DNA from: Deinococcus aquaedulcis
GTDB taxonomy: Bacteria > Deinococcota > Deinococci > Deinococcales > Deinococcaceae
Direction: 5' to 3'
DNA: 64,000 nt
Assembly (NCBI RefSeq): GCF_019693445.1
Contig: NZ_JAHRBL010000007.1
Location: forward strand, 62,001-126,000
The notes under the pieces are model-generated. The model saw only the letters and a program-made list of their open reading frames with translations, searched no databases and had not been told where the DNA came from. The translations under genes and the position numbers were made by a program. Below, piece by piece: positions 11,476 to 25,315 of this stretch (positions are counted from its first letter, which is position 1; every line of letters begins with the position of its first letter).

Positions 11476-11503
11476 GGGCAGCGGCGCAGCCGCCTCGACC
11501 CTC

Positions 11504-11968
11504 TTACCCGATCTGCCGCAGCAGATTCACCGTCTCAATCATCGCCAGCACCGCCTCAGCCCCCTTGTTCCCGGCCTTGATGCCGGCGCGGTTCAGGGCC
11601 TGCTCCACGGTGTCAGTGGTCAGCACCCCGAACGCCACGGGCACGCCCGTCTCCAGGCTGGTGTTCAGAATGCCGCTGGCCGCGCCGCCCGCCACGAAAT
11701 CGTAGTGGTCGGTGTCGCCCTTGATCACGGCACCCAGGCACACCACGGCGTCGTATTTGCCGGACTGCGCCAGCTTGCGCGCCACCAGGGGCACCTCGTA
11801 GCTGCCGGGGGCCAGAAAGTGATCCAGGTGTTCTGTTTTGCCGCCGTGCTGCACAAAGGCCAGTTCGGCACCTTCGACCAGCCGGTCCACGATCAGGTGG
11901 TTCCAGCGGGTGCTGACAATGGCGAATTTCAGATCTGTGGCCAGGAGGGTGGCTTCAATTCGGTTCAT
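11504..11968 (-). CDS. ribH: 6,7-dimethyl-8-ribityllumazine synthase
   Basis: 154 residues, standard length. It condenses the pyrimidine product of RibD with dihydroxybutanone phosphate from RibBA to give lumazine. Visible landmarks: substrate loop FAIVSTRWNH, PGSYEVPL, and GAVIKGDTDHYDFV (AVIxGxTxHxD, with the catalytic-site His). ATG 11968 is preceded by GGAGC. It is the last gene of the rib operon, 109 nt after ribBA, with a word-repeat block in the gap. Confidence 0.96.
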   Translation of the reverse strand: MNRIEATLLATDLKFAIVSTRWNHLIVDRLVEGAELAFVQHGGKTEHLDHFLAPGSYEVPLVARKLAQSGKYDAVVCLGAVIKGDTDHYDFVAGGAASGILNTSLETGVPVAFGVLTTDTVEQALNRAGIKAGNKGAEAVLAMIETVNLLRQIG

Positions 11969-12048
11969 GGGGGGCTCCTTTAGAGGGGGAGTGGGGTGTG
12001 GGAAGTGGGAAAAGCAAGGAGGGAGTGGGGACGCGCAGCCAGGTGTTC

Positions 12049-12107
12049 GCCATCTGCCATCAGCCATTTGCCATCTGCTATGAGCCATCAGCCATTTGCC
12101 ATTCGCC
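12049..12107. repeat. GCCAT-word tandem repeat spanning the ribBA stop codon
   Basis: About six imperfect words of the form GCCATCTGCCATCAG / GCCATTTGCCAT in a row. The ribBA stop (12078-12080) lies inside the block, and its last eight residues (EWQMADGS plus stop) are encoded by it. The word family recurs at 38655-38714 (paaD) and 60097-60157. Confidence 0.75.
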
Positions 12108-13298
12108 CTCTGCCCCCAAATGGCCCAGCTTGGCCCGCTTGGTCTGCAGATACGCCGCGTTGTGCTCGCCCTCGCCCACATGCAGGGGCACGCGCTCGGT
12201 CACGGTCAGACCGAAGCCGCCCAGGGAATGAAGCTTGCGGGGGTTGTTGGTCAGCACGCGCAGCTGTCGGGCGCCCAGCAGGTGCAGCATCTGGGCGCCA
12301 ATGCCAAAGTCGCGGGCGTCGGCGGGAAAGCCCAGGCGCAGGTTGGCTTCCACGGTGTCGGCGCCGCCGTCTTGCAGCCCATAGGCGCGAATCTTGTTCA
12401 GCAGGCCGATGCCCCGGCCTTCCTGGCGCAGGTAGACCAGCACCCCCCGGCCCTCGGCGGCGATGGCGCGCATGGCCGCGTCGCGCTGGGGGCCGCAGTC
12501 GCAGCGCAGGGAATGAAAGCCGTCGCCGGTCAGGCATTCGCTGTGCACCCGCACCAGCAGCGGCGCCGGGGTCACCTCGCCCATCACCAGGGCCACATGC
12601 TCGGCCCCGCTGAGGGTGTCTTCAAAGCCCACGATGCGGAAGTCGCCGTACTCGGTGGGCAGCTTGGCTTCCGCGACCAGCGCCATAAAGGGATCGTGTT
12701 CCAGGCGGTAGGCGATCAGGGCCTCAATGCTCCCCACCTTCAGGCCATGTTTCTCGCCAAACGTCAGCAGGTCTGGCAGGCGGCTCATCTCGCCGTCGTC
12801 GCCCATGATCTCGCAGATCACGCCCAGGGGCGCAAAGCCCGCCAGCCGCGCCAGATCGCAGGCCGCTTCGGTGTGCCCCGCGCGGCGCAGCACCCCACCT
12901 GGGCGGGCCACCAGGGGAAAGATGTGCCCCGGTCGGCGGAAATCGGCAGGCTGGGCCTGCCCGTCCAGCAGGGCCGCCACCGTGGCCGCGCGGTCGTAGG
13001 CGCTGATGCCGGTGGAGTTGCTGACGTGGTCCACACTGACGGTAAAGGCCGTGCCGTTGGGGTCGGTGCTGCTGCCGACCATGGGCGTCAGGTCCAGGGC
13101 CTGGGCCCGCTCCGGGGGCAGGGTCACGCAGATCAGGCCGCGCCCCTCGCGCGCCATGAAGTTGATCCAGTGCGGCGTGGCGGTGGCGGCGGGGATCAGC
13201 AGGTCACCTTCGTTCTCGCGGCCCTCGTCATCCACCAGAATCACGGGGCGCCCGGCACGCAGCTCGGCCAGCAGCGCGGGGATGGAGGCCAGGGTCAT
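12078..13298 (-). CDS. ribBA: 3,4-dihydroxy-2-butanone 4-phosphate synthase / GTP cyclohydrolase II
   Basis: 406-residue fusion supplying both precursors of riboflavin. The N-terminal RibB domain (to about residue 200) carries [12 protein letters not shown] and the acid loop. The RibA domain has the zinc site [18 protein letters not shown] and the catalytic region [13 protein letters not shown]. Both halves look complete. The ATG overlaps the ribE stop by 4 nt. The last eight residues (EWQMADGS) are encoded by the GCCAT-word repeat and are unlikely to belong to the fold. Confidence 0.96.
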   Translation of the reverse strand: MTLASIPALLAELRAGRPVILVDDEGRENEGDLLIPAATATPHWINFMAREGRGLICVTLPPERAQALDLTPMVGSSTDPNGTAFTVSVDHVSNSTGISAYDRAATVAALLDGQAQPADFRRPGHIFPLVARPGGVLRRAGHTEAACDLARLAGFAPLGVICEIMGDDGEMSRLPDLLTFGEKHGLKVGSIEALIAYRLEHDPFMALVAEAKLPTEYGDFRIVGFEDTLSGAEHVALVMGEVTPAPLLVRVHSECLTGDGFHSLRCDCGPQRDAAMRAIAAEGRGVLVYLRQEGRGIGLLNKIRAYGLQDGGADTVEANLRLGFPADARDFGIGAQMLHLLGARQLRVLTNNPRKLHSLGGFGLTVTERVPLHVGEGEHNAAYLQTKRAKLGHLGAEGEWQMADGS

Positions 13299-13996
13299 GG
13301 CTGCGCCCCGTCAAGGGTCGAAGGGTCGAAGGGTCTAAGGGGGTCTTTCTTTGACTCTTCGACCCTTAGACCCTTAGACCCGCCAAAGGCGAGTAGCCGC
13401 TCCACATACTTCGCCAGCTGATCGGCTTCCAGGTTGACCCGGGTGCCGGGCCCCCAGGTGCGCAGTGTGGTGACCTCCAGCGTATGGGGCACCAGCCAGA
13501 GGGTGAATTCGTCGGCGCGCAGGTCTGGGCGGCTGCCAGCAGGGCCGCCCACGTCCACCACGGTCAGGCTCACGCCATCGGCAGTGACGCTGCCCTTGGG
13601 AACCAGGTAGCGGGCGAGGTGGGGCGGCGCGCGCAGGGTCATGGTGTAGGCGCCGGGCTGGGTCTCGACACTCAGGACCTCGGCCACGCCGTCCACATGC
13701 CCGCTGACGATGTGGCCGCCAAAGCGCGCGCCGGCGGTCATGGCCCGCTCCAGATTCACGGACGCGCCGGCCTGCCAGTGCGGCGCCGTTTTCGCCAGCG
13801 TCTCGCGGCTGAGGTCCACGGTGAAGCCGGCCTCGTCCCAGCCGGTGACGGTCAGGCAGGTGCCGCTCACGGCGATGCTCTCGCCCAGTTGCAGATCGGG
13901 CCACATCCCGGCGGGCTGAATGGTGACCGTGAGGTGGCCGCTGCTGCTTTCGGTGCGGGCAATGCGCCCCACCTGTTCAATGATGCCGGTAAACAT
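13295..13996 (-). CDS. ribE: Riboflavin synthase, alpha subunit
   Basis: 233 residues; dismutates two lumazines to riboflavin. Two tandem lumazine-binding barrels are present: the first opens [10 protein letters not shown], and each contains a [13 protein letters not shown] / [12 protein letters not shown] block. The family core ends near residue 205 ([10 protein letters not shown]); the remaining 28 residues are encoded by the GTCGAAGGG / CTTAGACCC repeat at 13311-13384, giving a low-complexity basic tail. It overlaps ribBA by 4 nt. Confidence 0.95.
   Translation of the reverse strand: MFTGIIEQVGRIARTESSSGHLTVTIQPAGMWPDLQLGESIAVSGTCLTVTGWDEAGFTVDLSRETLAKTAPHWQAGASVNLERAMTAGARFGGHIVSGHVDGVAEVLSVETQPGAYTMTLRAPPHLARYLVPKGSVTADGVSLTVVDVGGPAGSRPDLRADEFTLWLVPHTLEVTTLRTWGPGTRVNLEADQLAKYVERLLAFGGSKGLRVEESKKDPLRPFDPSTLDGAQP
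13311..13384. repeat. GGGTCGAAGGGTCTAAGGG inverted repeat inside ribE
   Basis: Left arm about 13323-13341 and right arm 13363-13381 (CCCTTAGACCC twice) are complementary with about one mismatch, separated by a T-rich loop. The block lies wholly inside the 3' end of ribE and keeps the frame open. Confidence 0.75.
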
Positions 13997-14074
13997 GACT
14001 TAACCTCGGCGGGACGGCAGGCACAGACCCCCTGCGGTCCCGCAGCACCTCTCCTCGCCGGAGAGGAGAGAGAA

Positions 14075-15178
14075 CTACAGCCGGGGAATCTCGCTCAGCA
14101 GACCCGTGACCAGCACGTCCGGGCCCAGCGCTTCAATCGTCACGTCGCGCAGCGGCTGGGCGGCGGCCATGGCCTGTGCCGGGTGGGTCAGGGGCGACAG
14201 CCCCGCGCCCAGCAGCTTGGGCGCGATGAACACGCGCACCTCGTCCACCAGCCCGGCCGCAAAAAACGCGCTGAGCAGCGTGGGGCCGCCTTCCAGCAGC
14301 AGGCTGGACACGCCCAGCTGGCCCAGCCCGTGCAGCGCACCGGGCAGGTCGGCCGCGCGCAGGACGGTCACGCCCGCTCCTTCGTGAGCGGTGGCCGCTG
14401 CGTCCAGCCCGGTCACCAGCACGGCGCCTTCTCGCCAGACCCGCGCCTGAACGTCCGATCTGGCTTGGCGGTCAAAGACCACGGGGCGGGGGTCGCGCCC
14501 GTCCGGCACGCCGCGCGTGGTCAGGGCTGGGTTATCGGCCTGCACGGTGCCAGCCCCCACGGCCAGGGCGTCCAGTTCGTTGCGCCACGCCATGGTGCGC
14601 TCGCGGGCGGCGGCGCTGCTCACCGCCCCGTTGCCCTCGCCGTGGGCGGCCACCTTGCCGTCCAGGGTCATGGCGTATTTGGCCACCACCCAGGGGCGGC
14701 CCCGGGTGATCAGGGCGCGGAACCCCGCCTGCTGGCGCAGGGCTTCGGGTTCCCGCACGCCCACCACCACCTCCAGGCCAGCGGCGCGCAGCCCGGCCAC
14801 GCCCTGCCCGGCCACCTGCGGGTTGGGGTCCAGGGCGGCCACCACCACGCGGCGCACACCGGCCCGGATCAATGCCTCGGTGCAGGGCGGGGTGCGGCCG
14901 TGGTGGCGGCACGGTTCCAGCGTCACATACGCGGTCGCCCCGTGCGCCCGGTCCCCGGCTTCGCGCAGGGCGAACACCTCGGCGTGGGGCTCGCCTGCTT
15001 TCGGGTGAAAACCGGCGCCCACCACCTCATCGTCCCGCACCAGCACACAGCCCACCGGGGGGTTGGGGGCGGTGCGGCCCAGGCCCCGGGCAGCCTGCGC
15101 CAGCGCCAGGGCCATGCCGTGGTCATCGGACCACACACGTTTCTCCAGCCCAGGGGGCGGAGCATTCACATCAACCAT
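14075..15178 (-). CDS. ribD: Bifunctional pyrimidine deaminase / uracil reductase
   Basis: 367 residues; catalyses the deamination and side-chain reduction steps after GTP cyclohydrolase II. The N-terminal cytidine-deaminase domain has HAEVFAL and the zinc motif PCRHHGRTPPC. The C-terminal DHFR-like reductase domain contains KYAMTLDGKVAAHG and a LLLEGGPTLL loop. It is the first gene of the operon, starting about 40 nt after the FMN riboswitch, and is separated from ribE by 78 nt that include a small hairpin (CTCTCC-TCGCC-GGAGAG). Confidence 0.96.
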   Translation of the reverse strand: MVDVNAPPPGLEKRVWSDDHGMALALAQAARGLGRTAPNPPVGCVLVRDDEVVGAGFHPKAGEPHAEVFALREAGDRAHGATAYVTLEPCRHHGRTPPCTEALIRAGVRRVVVAALDPNPQVAGQGVAGLRAAGLEVVVGVREPEALRQQAGFRALITRGRPWVVAKYAMTLDGKVAAHGEGNGAVSSAAARERTMAWRNELDALAVGAGTVQADNPALTTRGVPDGRDPRPVVFDRQARSDVQARVWREGAVLVTGLDAAATAHEGAGVTVLRAADLPGALHGLGQLGVSSLLLEGGPTLLSAFFAAGLVDEVRVFIAPKLLGAGLSPLTHPAQAMAAAQPLRDVTIEALGPDVLVTGLLSEIPRL

Positions 15179-15219
15179 ACGTTGTCGCTGCCCGCCGGGG
15201 TCGGCAGGGTCAGCGGTCC

Positions 15220-15470
15220 TCCTTCTCTCATCCGGACTGGATGGCGGACAGAAACAGCGCTCTGGTGGCCTCAGGCTCGGGGACGGCCCCTCGCCTTTCT
15301 TGCCGCATGCGGCGCGTCTCTCTTCGCCATGACACCGTCGGCCCCAGACTCACACCGGGTCGGGCCTGCGCGTGTTGCAGTTTGCGCAGGCTTCGCGGGC
15401 TGAGGCCCGGGGCTTGTGGGCGCCCGCGCCATCACCGCCGGTAGGGATTCACACCCTGCCCCGAAGGAAG
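15220..15470 (-). promoter_or_regulatory. FMN riboswitch (RFN element) with an enlarged distal arm
   Basis: Read on the minus strand from about 15470: TTCGGGGCAGGGTG, then CCCTACCGGCGGTGATGG, AGCCCGCGA, GACCCGGTGTGAGTC, GGGGCCGACGGT, and finally AGTCCGGATGAGAGAAGG at 15222-15239. All conserved RFN blocks are present. Unusually, about 95 nt separate GACGGT from AGTCCGG, where typical elements have only a few. The insert closes on itself with ATGGCG / CGCCAT. It should repress ribDE-BA-H when FMN is abundant. Confidence 0.92.
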
Positions 15471-15583
15471 CGGCCCACCCGAACAGCGGGCCAGCGTTGA
15501 GGCTAGCACCCCCCCTGGGCCCGCTGTCTGTACGGTGCAGACACATTCCGGCCCGGGTCAATCAGCGGTAAACCAAGACGGCA

Positions 15584-15615
15584 GCGCCACCTCGGGAATA
15601 CCCCAGAGGTGGCGC
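15584..15615 (-). terminator. 10-bp hairpin after gltD
   Basis: GCGCCACCTC (15584-15593) and GAGGTGGCGC (15606-15615) are exact complements around a 12-nt loop. No long T-run follows, but the position 33 nt after the gltD stop fits an operon end. Confidence 0.6.
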
Positions 15616-15648
15616 GGAGGATGGGCCGGACCGGGCCCGGCCAGCCCT

Positions 15649-17115
15649 TTACCGGGGCAGAACGCTCTCCCCCATCAGGTGCTCGTCAATGGCGCGCGCG
15701 GCCTGGCGGCCCTCGCGGATGGCCCACACCACCAGGCTCTGGCCCCGGCGCATGTCGCCCGCCGCAAACACGCCGGGCACGCTGGTGGCGTAGCCGCCCG
15801 CTTCCTCGGTGCCCGCGTGGGCGTTGCCCCGGGCGTCCTTGTTCACGCCGAAGGCGTCAATGACGCTGCCCACCGGGCTCACGAAGCCCATCGCCAGCAG
15901 CACCAGGTCGGCCCGGTACACCTGCTCGCTGCCCTCCACTTCCTGCAGCTGCCCGTCGCGCATTTCCAGGCGCACCGTCTTCACGCCCGTCACCTTGCCG
16001 CCCTTGCCGATAAATTCCTTGGTGGCAATGGCGAATTCACGCACCGCGCCTTCTTCATGGCTGGTGCTGGTGCGCAGTTTCAGCGGCCAGTAGGGCCAGA
16101 CCAGGGGCTTGTTCTCCTGCTCGGGGGGCTGGGGCATTACCTCGAACTGGGTCACGCTGGCGGCGCCGTGGCGGTTGCTGGTGCCCACGCAGTCGCTGCC
16201 CGTGTCGCCGCCGCCGATCACGATGACGTGCTTACCGTCGGCGCGCAGTTGCTTTTTCAGCTTGTCGCCCGCCGTGACGCGGTTCTGTTGCGGCAGGAAC
16301 TCCATCGCAAAGTGCACGCCGTCCAGCTCGCGGCCCGCCACCGGCAGGTCGCGCGGCTGCTCGGCGCCGCCGGCCAGCAGCACGGCGTCGAACTCGGCCT
16401 GCAGCCCCTCGGGGGTGACGGTCTGCTTGCTCAGGTTGGTCACGCGGCTGCCTTCGGGCCACGTGCCCACCAGCACGCCGGTGCGGAAGGTCACGCCCTC
16501 GGCTTCCATCTGGGCCACGCGGCGGTCAATGTGGTGCTTGTCCAGCTTGAAGTCAGGAATGCCGTAGCGCAGCAGGCCACCCACACGGTCGTTTTTCTCG
16601 AACACCGTGACCGCGTGCCCGGCGCGCGCCAGTTGCTGGGCGGCGGCCAGCCCGGCGGGCCCCGAGCCCACCACGGCCACCTTCTTGCCCGTGGGCCGCG
16701 TGGGGGGCTGCGGCGCCACCCAGCCTTCCTGCCAGCCGCGCTCAATGATCGCCAGCTCAATGGACTTGATGCCCACGGCGTCGTCACTGATGTTCAGGGT
16801 GCAGGCGGCCTCGCAGGGCGCGGGACAGATGCGGCCCGTGAATTCGGGGAAGTTGTTCGTGGAGTGCAGCGTGTCCAGGGCGCTGCGCCAGTCGTCCTGG
16901 TACACGAGGTTGTTGAAGTCGGGAATGATGTTGTTGACGGGACAGCCACTGGTGCAGAACGGAATGCCGCAGTCCATGCAGCGCGTGGCCTGCAAGCGGG
17001 CCGCGCCCGGCGCCAGCGGCAACAGAAACTCGTGGTAGTGCTTCAGGCGCGCGTCCACGGGGGCGTACTGGTCTTTGACGCGCGGCTGTTCTAGAAATCC
17101 GGTGATTTTGCTCAT
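15649..17115 (-). CDS. gltD: Glutamate synthase, small (beta) subunit
   Basis: 488 residues, normal length. It passes electrons from NADPH through FAD and iron-sulphur clusters to GltB. The N-terminal ferredoxin-like part has the clustered cysteines [24 protein letters not shown]; then an FAD GxGxxG ([12 protein letters not shown]), and a second dinucleotide motif [11 protein letters not shown] for NADPH. It lies 164 nt downstream of gltB on the same strand. Confidence 0.96.
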   Translation of the reverse strand: MSKITGFLEQPRVKDQYAPVDARLKHYHEFLLPLAPGAARLQATRCMDCGIPFCTSGCPVNNIIPDFNNLVYQDDWRSALDTLHSTNNFPEFTGRICPAPCEAACTLNISDDAVGIKSIELAIIERGWQEGWVAPQPPTRPTGKKVAVVGSGPAGLAAAQQLARAGHAVTVFEKNDRVGGLLRYGIPDFKLDKHHIDRRVAQMEAEGVTFRTGVLVGTWPEGSRVTNLSKQTVTPEGLQAEFDAVLLAGGAEQPRDLPVAGRELDGVHFAMEFLPQQNRVTAGDKLKKQLRADGKHVIVIGGGDTGSDCVGTSNRHGAASVTQFEVMPQPPEQENKPLVWPYWPLKLRTSTSHEEGAVREFAIATKEFIGKGGKVTGVKTVRLEMRDGQLQEVEGSEQVYRADLVLLAMGFVSPVGSVIDAFGVNKDARGNAHAGTEEAGGYATSVPGVFAAGDMRRGQSLVVWAIREGRQAARAIDEHLMGESVLPR

Positions 17116-17173
17116 GGGGTCCTCCGTGGGACCAGGGGGTGTGATGTCTGGGCGGGCCCGGGGCGGTCAGGTT

Positions 17174-17279
17174 TACCCCCTCCCAGCCTCTGCGGCGCAG
17201 CTCTGCGAGTCCCCCCTCAAGGGGGAGGAGCACTGCGTCAACCTCTCTCGTCTTCCATCAACCTTCGACCTTCAACCCT
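17174..17279. repeat. Palindromic repeat plus CATCAACC words between gltB and gltD
   Basis: 17174-17232 (ACCCCCTCCCAGCCTC ... CCCCCTCAAGGGGG) has the same design as the 40098-40202 repeat: a CCCCTC edge, a CTGC/CGCAG middle, then a CCCCCTCAAGGGGG palindrome. 17255-17279 adds CATCAACCTTCGACC words of the 7066 family. No gene fits here. Confidence 0.5.
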
Positions 17280-22112
<4,833 letters not shown>

Positions 22113-22183
22113 GTGGACACTCCCATCTCGTCTGGGCTCGCCCGCAGGGTGCAGGCTGCTAGAATCACCATACAGAGAGATGC

Positions 22184-22554
22184 ATGTCTATGCAGGCCCG
22201 TTGTTTATAACGGGTTTAAAAGTGTGCCGTGTCCTTTTGTTGGCAAAGGGAAGGTGGGGTGGAGGGCGGCTGGCGCAGCCTGAAGCGAGCCAGCCGGCCC
22301 GATGTTGAGTAGTTGGGTATGGGACCCAGGCCGCGTCCGAGACTGCACAAAGCTGCAGAACGTCACAGCAGCAAAACCTCAGGGGGCCGCCATTCTTGCT
22401 GAGGTGCTCCACCCATGCGCAGACGGGTTGACCGAGACATCAACCGCTGGGTACTCTCTGCCACACCGAGTTGCCCAGGCCAACACAGCACAAGCGAACT
22501 TTCAAATGACAAGCAGGGCGACAACCTCCCCAACTTTTACGCCTGCATAGACAT
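22184..22554. mobile_element. 371-bp non-coding segment bounded by 14-bp inverted repeats (MITE-like)
   Basis: ATGTCTATGCAGGC at 22184-22197 and GCCTGCATAGACAT at 22541-22554 are exact complements. The enclosed DNA is visibly lower in GC than its surroundings, holds a small CCCGTT-GTTTAT-AACGGG hairpin near the left end, and has no convincing gene. I see no target-site duplication, so transposition is inference; a long-range regulatory dyad upstream of gltB is the alternative. It fills most of the 455-bp gap 22113-22567. Confidence 0.45.
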
Positions 22555-22567
22555 AAGCCCGGCCGCT

Positions 22568-23443
22568 TCAGCCCGGGGCAGGTTTTAAATCCAGCACAGT
22601 CACTTCTGGGTCGCATAGGTTCCGGAAAGGCACGCCGCTGAGGCCCAGGCCCCGGCTGACATACGCGGGCGTGCCGTGCGCGCCCTCCACCCACCCCATC
22701 GCAAAGCGCTGACCGTAGCGGCTGGGCACCGTCACCGCACCCAGCCAGGGCAGCCGCACCTGGCCGCCGTGGGTGTGGCCGCATAGGGTCAGGCCCACCC
22801 GGCGCGGCAAAAAGGGCAGCAGGTCGGGGTTGTGGGTCACCAGCAGCGTGGCCCGCTCGCCCGCTCCGGCCAGGGCCGCCCCCACATCCGGCTGGCCGTT
22901 CCACAGGTCGTCCACGCCGGCCACGTACAGGTCGTCGCGCAGTGCCCGCCCAGCATTGCGCAGGATGGGCGCGCCCGCCGCCGCAAACGCCGCTTCCAGT
23001 TCCGCCCGCTTGGCCGGCCAGTCGGCGCGGGGCGGGCCATACTGCCGCCCGCCGTAAAAGCCAAAGCTGCCGTAGTCGTGGTTGCCCCACACGCCGTACA
23101 CCCCCAGCGGGGCACGCAGGCGCGCGAGTTCGTCCAGCAGGGCCCCGGGGGCTTCATCCATGCGGCGGTCCAGCTGGTCGCCGCCCAGCAGCACCAGGTC
23201 GGGGCGCTCGCGGTTGGTGGCCTCCACCCAGGCGCGCACGCTGCCCGCACCGATATACAGGCCGTAGTGCAGGTCGGTGAGGAAGGCCACGCGCAGGGGC
23301 GCGCGCAGGCCGGGCAGGGGGCGGGTGTGGCGGGTCACGCCAAAGCGGTAGGCCTGCGCAGCCCCGGCGCCCCCGGCAGCCAGCATGCCCAGCCCCGCGC
23401 CGCCCAGGGCGCGCAGCACCCGGCGGCGGGTCACGGTGCTCAT
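22568..23443 (-). CDS. Tat-exported metallophosphoesterase
   Basis: 291 residues from ATG 23443. The N-terminus [17 protein letters not shown] is a twin-arginine-like signal, implying export of a folded metalloenzyme. Calcineurin-like motifs are all present: [19 protein letters not shown], a late THNPD and GHTHGGQ. The layout resembles YaeI-type phosphodiesterases. The substrate is unknown. Longer in-frame starts exist but would bury the Tat signal. Confidence 0.85.
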   Translation of the reverse strand: MSTVTRRRVLRALGGAGLGMLAAGGAGAAQAYRFGVTRHTRPLPGLRAPLRVAFLTDLHYGLYIGAGSVRAWVEATNRERPDLVLLGGDQLDRRMDEAPGALLDELARLRAPLGVYGVWGNHDYGSFGFYGGRQYGPPRADWPAKRAELEAAFAAAGAPILRNAGRALRDDLYVAGVDDLWNGQPDVGAALAGAGERATLLVTHNPDLLPFLPRRVGLTLCGHTHGGQVRLPWLGAVTVPSRYGQRFAMGWVEGAHGTPAYVSRGLGLSGVPFRNLCDPEVTVLDLKPAPG

Positions 23444-23587
23444 GCCCCTGACCATACCGGCCCGCCCCGGCCAGGGGCATCCACCGAAAGAGGGGCCAGC
23501 GCCTCTGCCCCCCGCGTCCCACGTGCAGGGCGCGAAAACGGGCGCCGCCTTGGCCCTCTGGCCGCCGCCCGGGGCAGGGGAATGCTC

Positions 23588-23593
23588 TAGACT
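23588..23593 (+). promoter_or_regulatory. Putative leaderless -10 box (TAGACT)
   Basis: TAGACT ends 7 nt before ATG 23601. No ribosome binding site fits in the gap, so translation would start at the 5' end of the message. Confidence 0.55.
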
Positions 23594-23600
23594 TGCCCCC

Positions 23601-23861
23601 ATGTCCGTCCCGCCCCTGCTGCTCGTGATTGACGTTCTGGATGAGGACGCTGGCCTGGCCGATGTGGAAGACAGCCAGGGCCGCACCTACCAGCTGCCCG
23701 CCGAGTGGTTGCCCGGCGCTGCCGACGGCGCCGGCTACGAGGTGGTGGCCCAGGGGGGCGGCCTGAGCTTTGTCCCCGCCCCGGACGCCGCGCGGCAGCT
23801 GCGCGAGCGCAGCAAGCAGACCCTGCTGGACTTCAGCGACGCCCCCGGAGAAGGCGAATGA
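23601..23861 (+). CDS. DUF3006-type small protein
   Basis: 86 residues. The pattern [35 protein letters not shown] matches the small DUF3006 proteins (a beta-rich domain with an I/V-D-R/V-x-E-x-D-x-A start). It overlaps the next gene by ATGA, so the two are translationally coupled. The role is unknown; the tight coupling suggests a link with the phosphatase. Confidence 0.65.
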   Translation: MSVPPLLLVIDVLDEDAGLADVEDSQGRTYQLPAEWLPGAADGAGYEVVAQGGGLSFVPAPDAARQLRERSKQTLLDFSDAPGEGE

Positions 23862-24667
23862 GCCGCCAGGTGGTGGTCCTGCCGGATCTGCACGGGCGCC
23901 CGGACCTGCTGCGCGCCGCGCTGGAGCGCTTTCCCGACGCGCATTACGTGGGCCTGGGCGACGCGATTGACCGCGGGCCGCGCAGCCTCGCCACGGTGGA
24001 CAAACTGCTGGAACTGCATCAGGCGGGCCGGGCCACCCTGCTGATGGGCAACCACGAGCGCATGATGCAAGAAGGCATCAAGTGGTACCGCCTGTACGAG
24101 GGCACCCACAACCTGGGCGACTACCGCAAGGCGATGGAAGGCTACCAGTGGTGGATGCGCGCGGGCGGCGAAACGGTGCGCGCCGAACTGGGCGGCCTGA
24201 CCCTGGAGAAGTTTCCGCCGCTGCTGGAGGCCTACCTCAAGGTGCTGCGCAAGGTGATCTACGTGACCGCCGACGGCCAGATTCACGACGAGGTGCCGCC
24301 GCACCCCAGCGTGCTCATCGCCCACGCGGCGCCGCCCGTGAAGCACCCACAGCACGAGAGCCCGCTGTCGGCGGCGCTGTGGCTGCGGCCCTACGAGGGG
24401 CCCTTTCCGCTGCCCCCCGGCGTCACCTACTCGCTGCACGGGCACACCCCGGTCCCCACGCCGTGCCGCCTGGGCCGCCACCTGTACCTGGACCTGGGCG
24501 CCTACGAAACCGGGCGGCTGGCCGTGGCCGAGGTGAACGTGCACGGCCTGCCGCAGGTGACGGTGCTGTGTGGCCGGGGCGAACCGCACCGGGGGCGGCG
24601 CTACGCCCAGTTTGGCGAGCCCATTCCCGTGACCCCGGTGGACCTGCCCGGCGCGCCCCGGCGGTAA
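23858..24667 (+). CDS. Metallophosphoesterase (PPP / Ap4A-hydrolase-like)
   Basis: 269 residues, cytosolic. The phosphoprotein-phosphatase-type signature runs in order: LPDLHGR, GLGDAIDRGP, MGNHERMM, then IAHAAPP and SLHGHTPV. This is the metal-ligand set of PPP phosphatases and symmetrical Ap4A hydrolases. ATG 23858 overlaps the stop of the DUF3006 gene. Which substrate (phosphoserine proteins or dinucleoside polyphosphates) cannot be told. Confidence 0.85.
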   Translation: MSRQVVVLPDLHGRPDLLRAALERFPDAHYVGLGDAIDRGPRSLATVDKLLELHQAGRATLLMGNHERMMQEGIKWYRLYEGTHNLGDYRKAMEGYQWWMRAGGETVRAELGGLTLEKFPPLLEAYLKVLRKVIYVTADGQIHDEVPPHPSVLIAHAAPPVKHPQHESPLSAALWLRPYEGPFPLPPGVTYSLHGHTPVPTPCRLGRHLYLDLGAYETGRLAVAEVNVHGLPQVTVLCGRGEPHRGRRYAQFGEPIPVTPVDLPGAPRR

Positions 24668-24724
24668 GGGCCGCTCAAGCCCTTCTTCACCCGCCCTGCC
24701 CCCACAGGCGCCACCATCAGGACC

Positions 24725-25186
24725 ATGCAGTTTCAGGAAGCCGGAGAGTTTCAGGTGCGGGCCGCGCCCGCCGTCGTGTGGGCCTTTGTGCAGCGCCCTG
24801 AACAGGTGGCGCGCTGCCTGCCCGAAGTGCAGGACATCCGCGCGCACGCTGACCACGCCGAGGCCAGCGTGGCGGTGCGCGCCGGGCTGCTGCGCGGCAC
24901 CCTGCACCTGCGCCTGAACATCCAGCCCGACGAGGCCGCGCAGCGCGTGACCGTGCGCGTGCAGGGCGCGGGGCTGGGCAGCACGCTCACCCTCAATGCC
25001 GCTGCCACCCTGGGCGACCCTGGGGACGGCACCACCTCCCTGCGCTGGCAGGGCGAGGTCAGTGTGCGCGGGCCCCTGGCGGCGGTGGGGGGCCGCCTGA
25101 TGGAAAGCCGGGCCCGCGCCCTGATCGAGCGGACCTTTCAGAACCTGCAGACGCAGCTGAACGCCGCTGGCAGCACGCTGGCCTGA
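24725..25186 (+). CDS. SRPBCC (CoxG-like) family protein
   Basis: 153 residues with the START/Bet v1-like pattern: an N-terminal strand (FQVRAAPAVVWAFVQRPEQVARCLPEV) that opens the family, a central sheet, and a final amphipathic helix (GGRLMESRARALIERTFQNLQTQL). CoxG-type members bind membranes or carry hydrophobic ligands and accompany molybdenum hydroxylases, but none lies nearby here. It is followed by a 129-nt convergent gap without a clear feature. Confidence 0.75.
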   Translation: MQFQEAGEFQVRAAPAVVWAFVQRPEQVARCLPEVQDIRAHADHAEASVAVRAGLLRGTLHLRLNIQPDEAAQRVTVRVQGAGLGSTLTLNAAATLGDPGDGTTSLRWQGEVSVRGPLAAVGGRLMESRARALIERTFQNLQTQLNAAGSTLA

Positions 25187-25315
25187 GCGGCGCTGGCCAG
25201 CACGGCCCTCCACCACTGCCGCGAGAGGGCCCAAGGCTCAGGGCAGAGGAAGGGGCGCCCCGCCAGGCGCAGGGGTAGGCCCCGCTTCTTTACTCTCTCA
25301 GCCGACAAGCCTCTC

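Noticed and set aside
12049..12107. Tandem words that resemble a CRISPR array
   Set aside because: Units are about 10 nt with no spacers and no cas genes nearby.
22302..22550. Small plus-strand ORF inside the inverted-repeat segment
   Set aside because: No ribosome binding site or pattern, and composition like non-coding DNA. The region is better described by its 14-bp ends.
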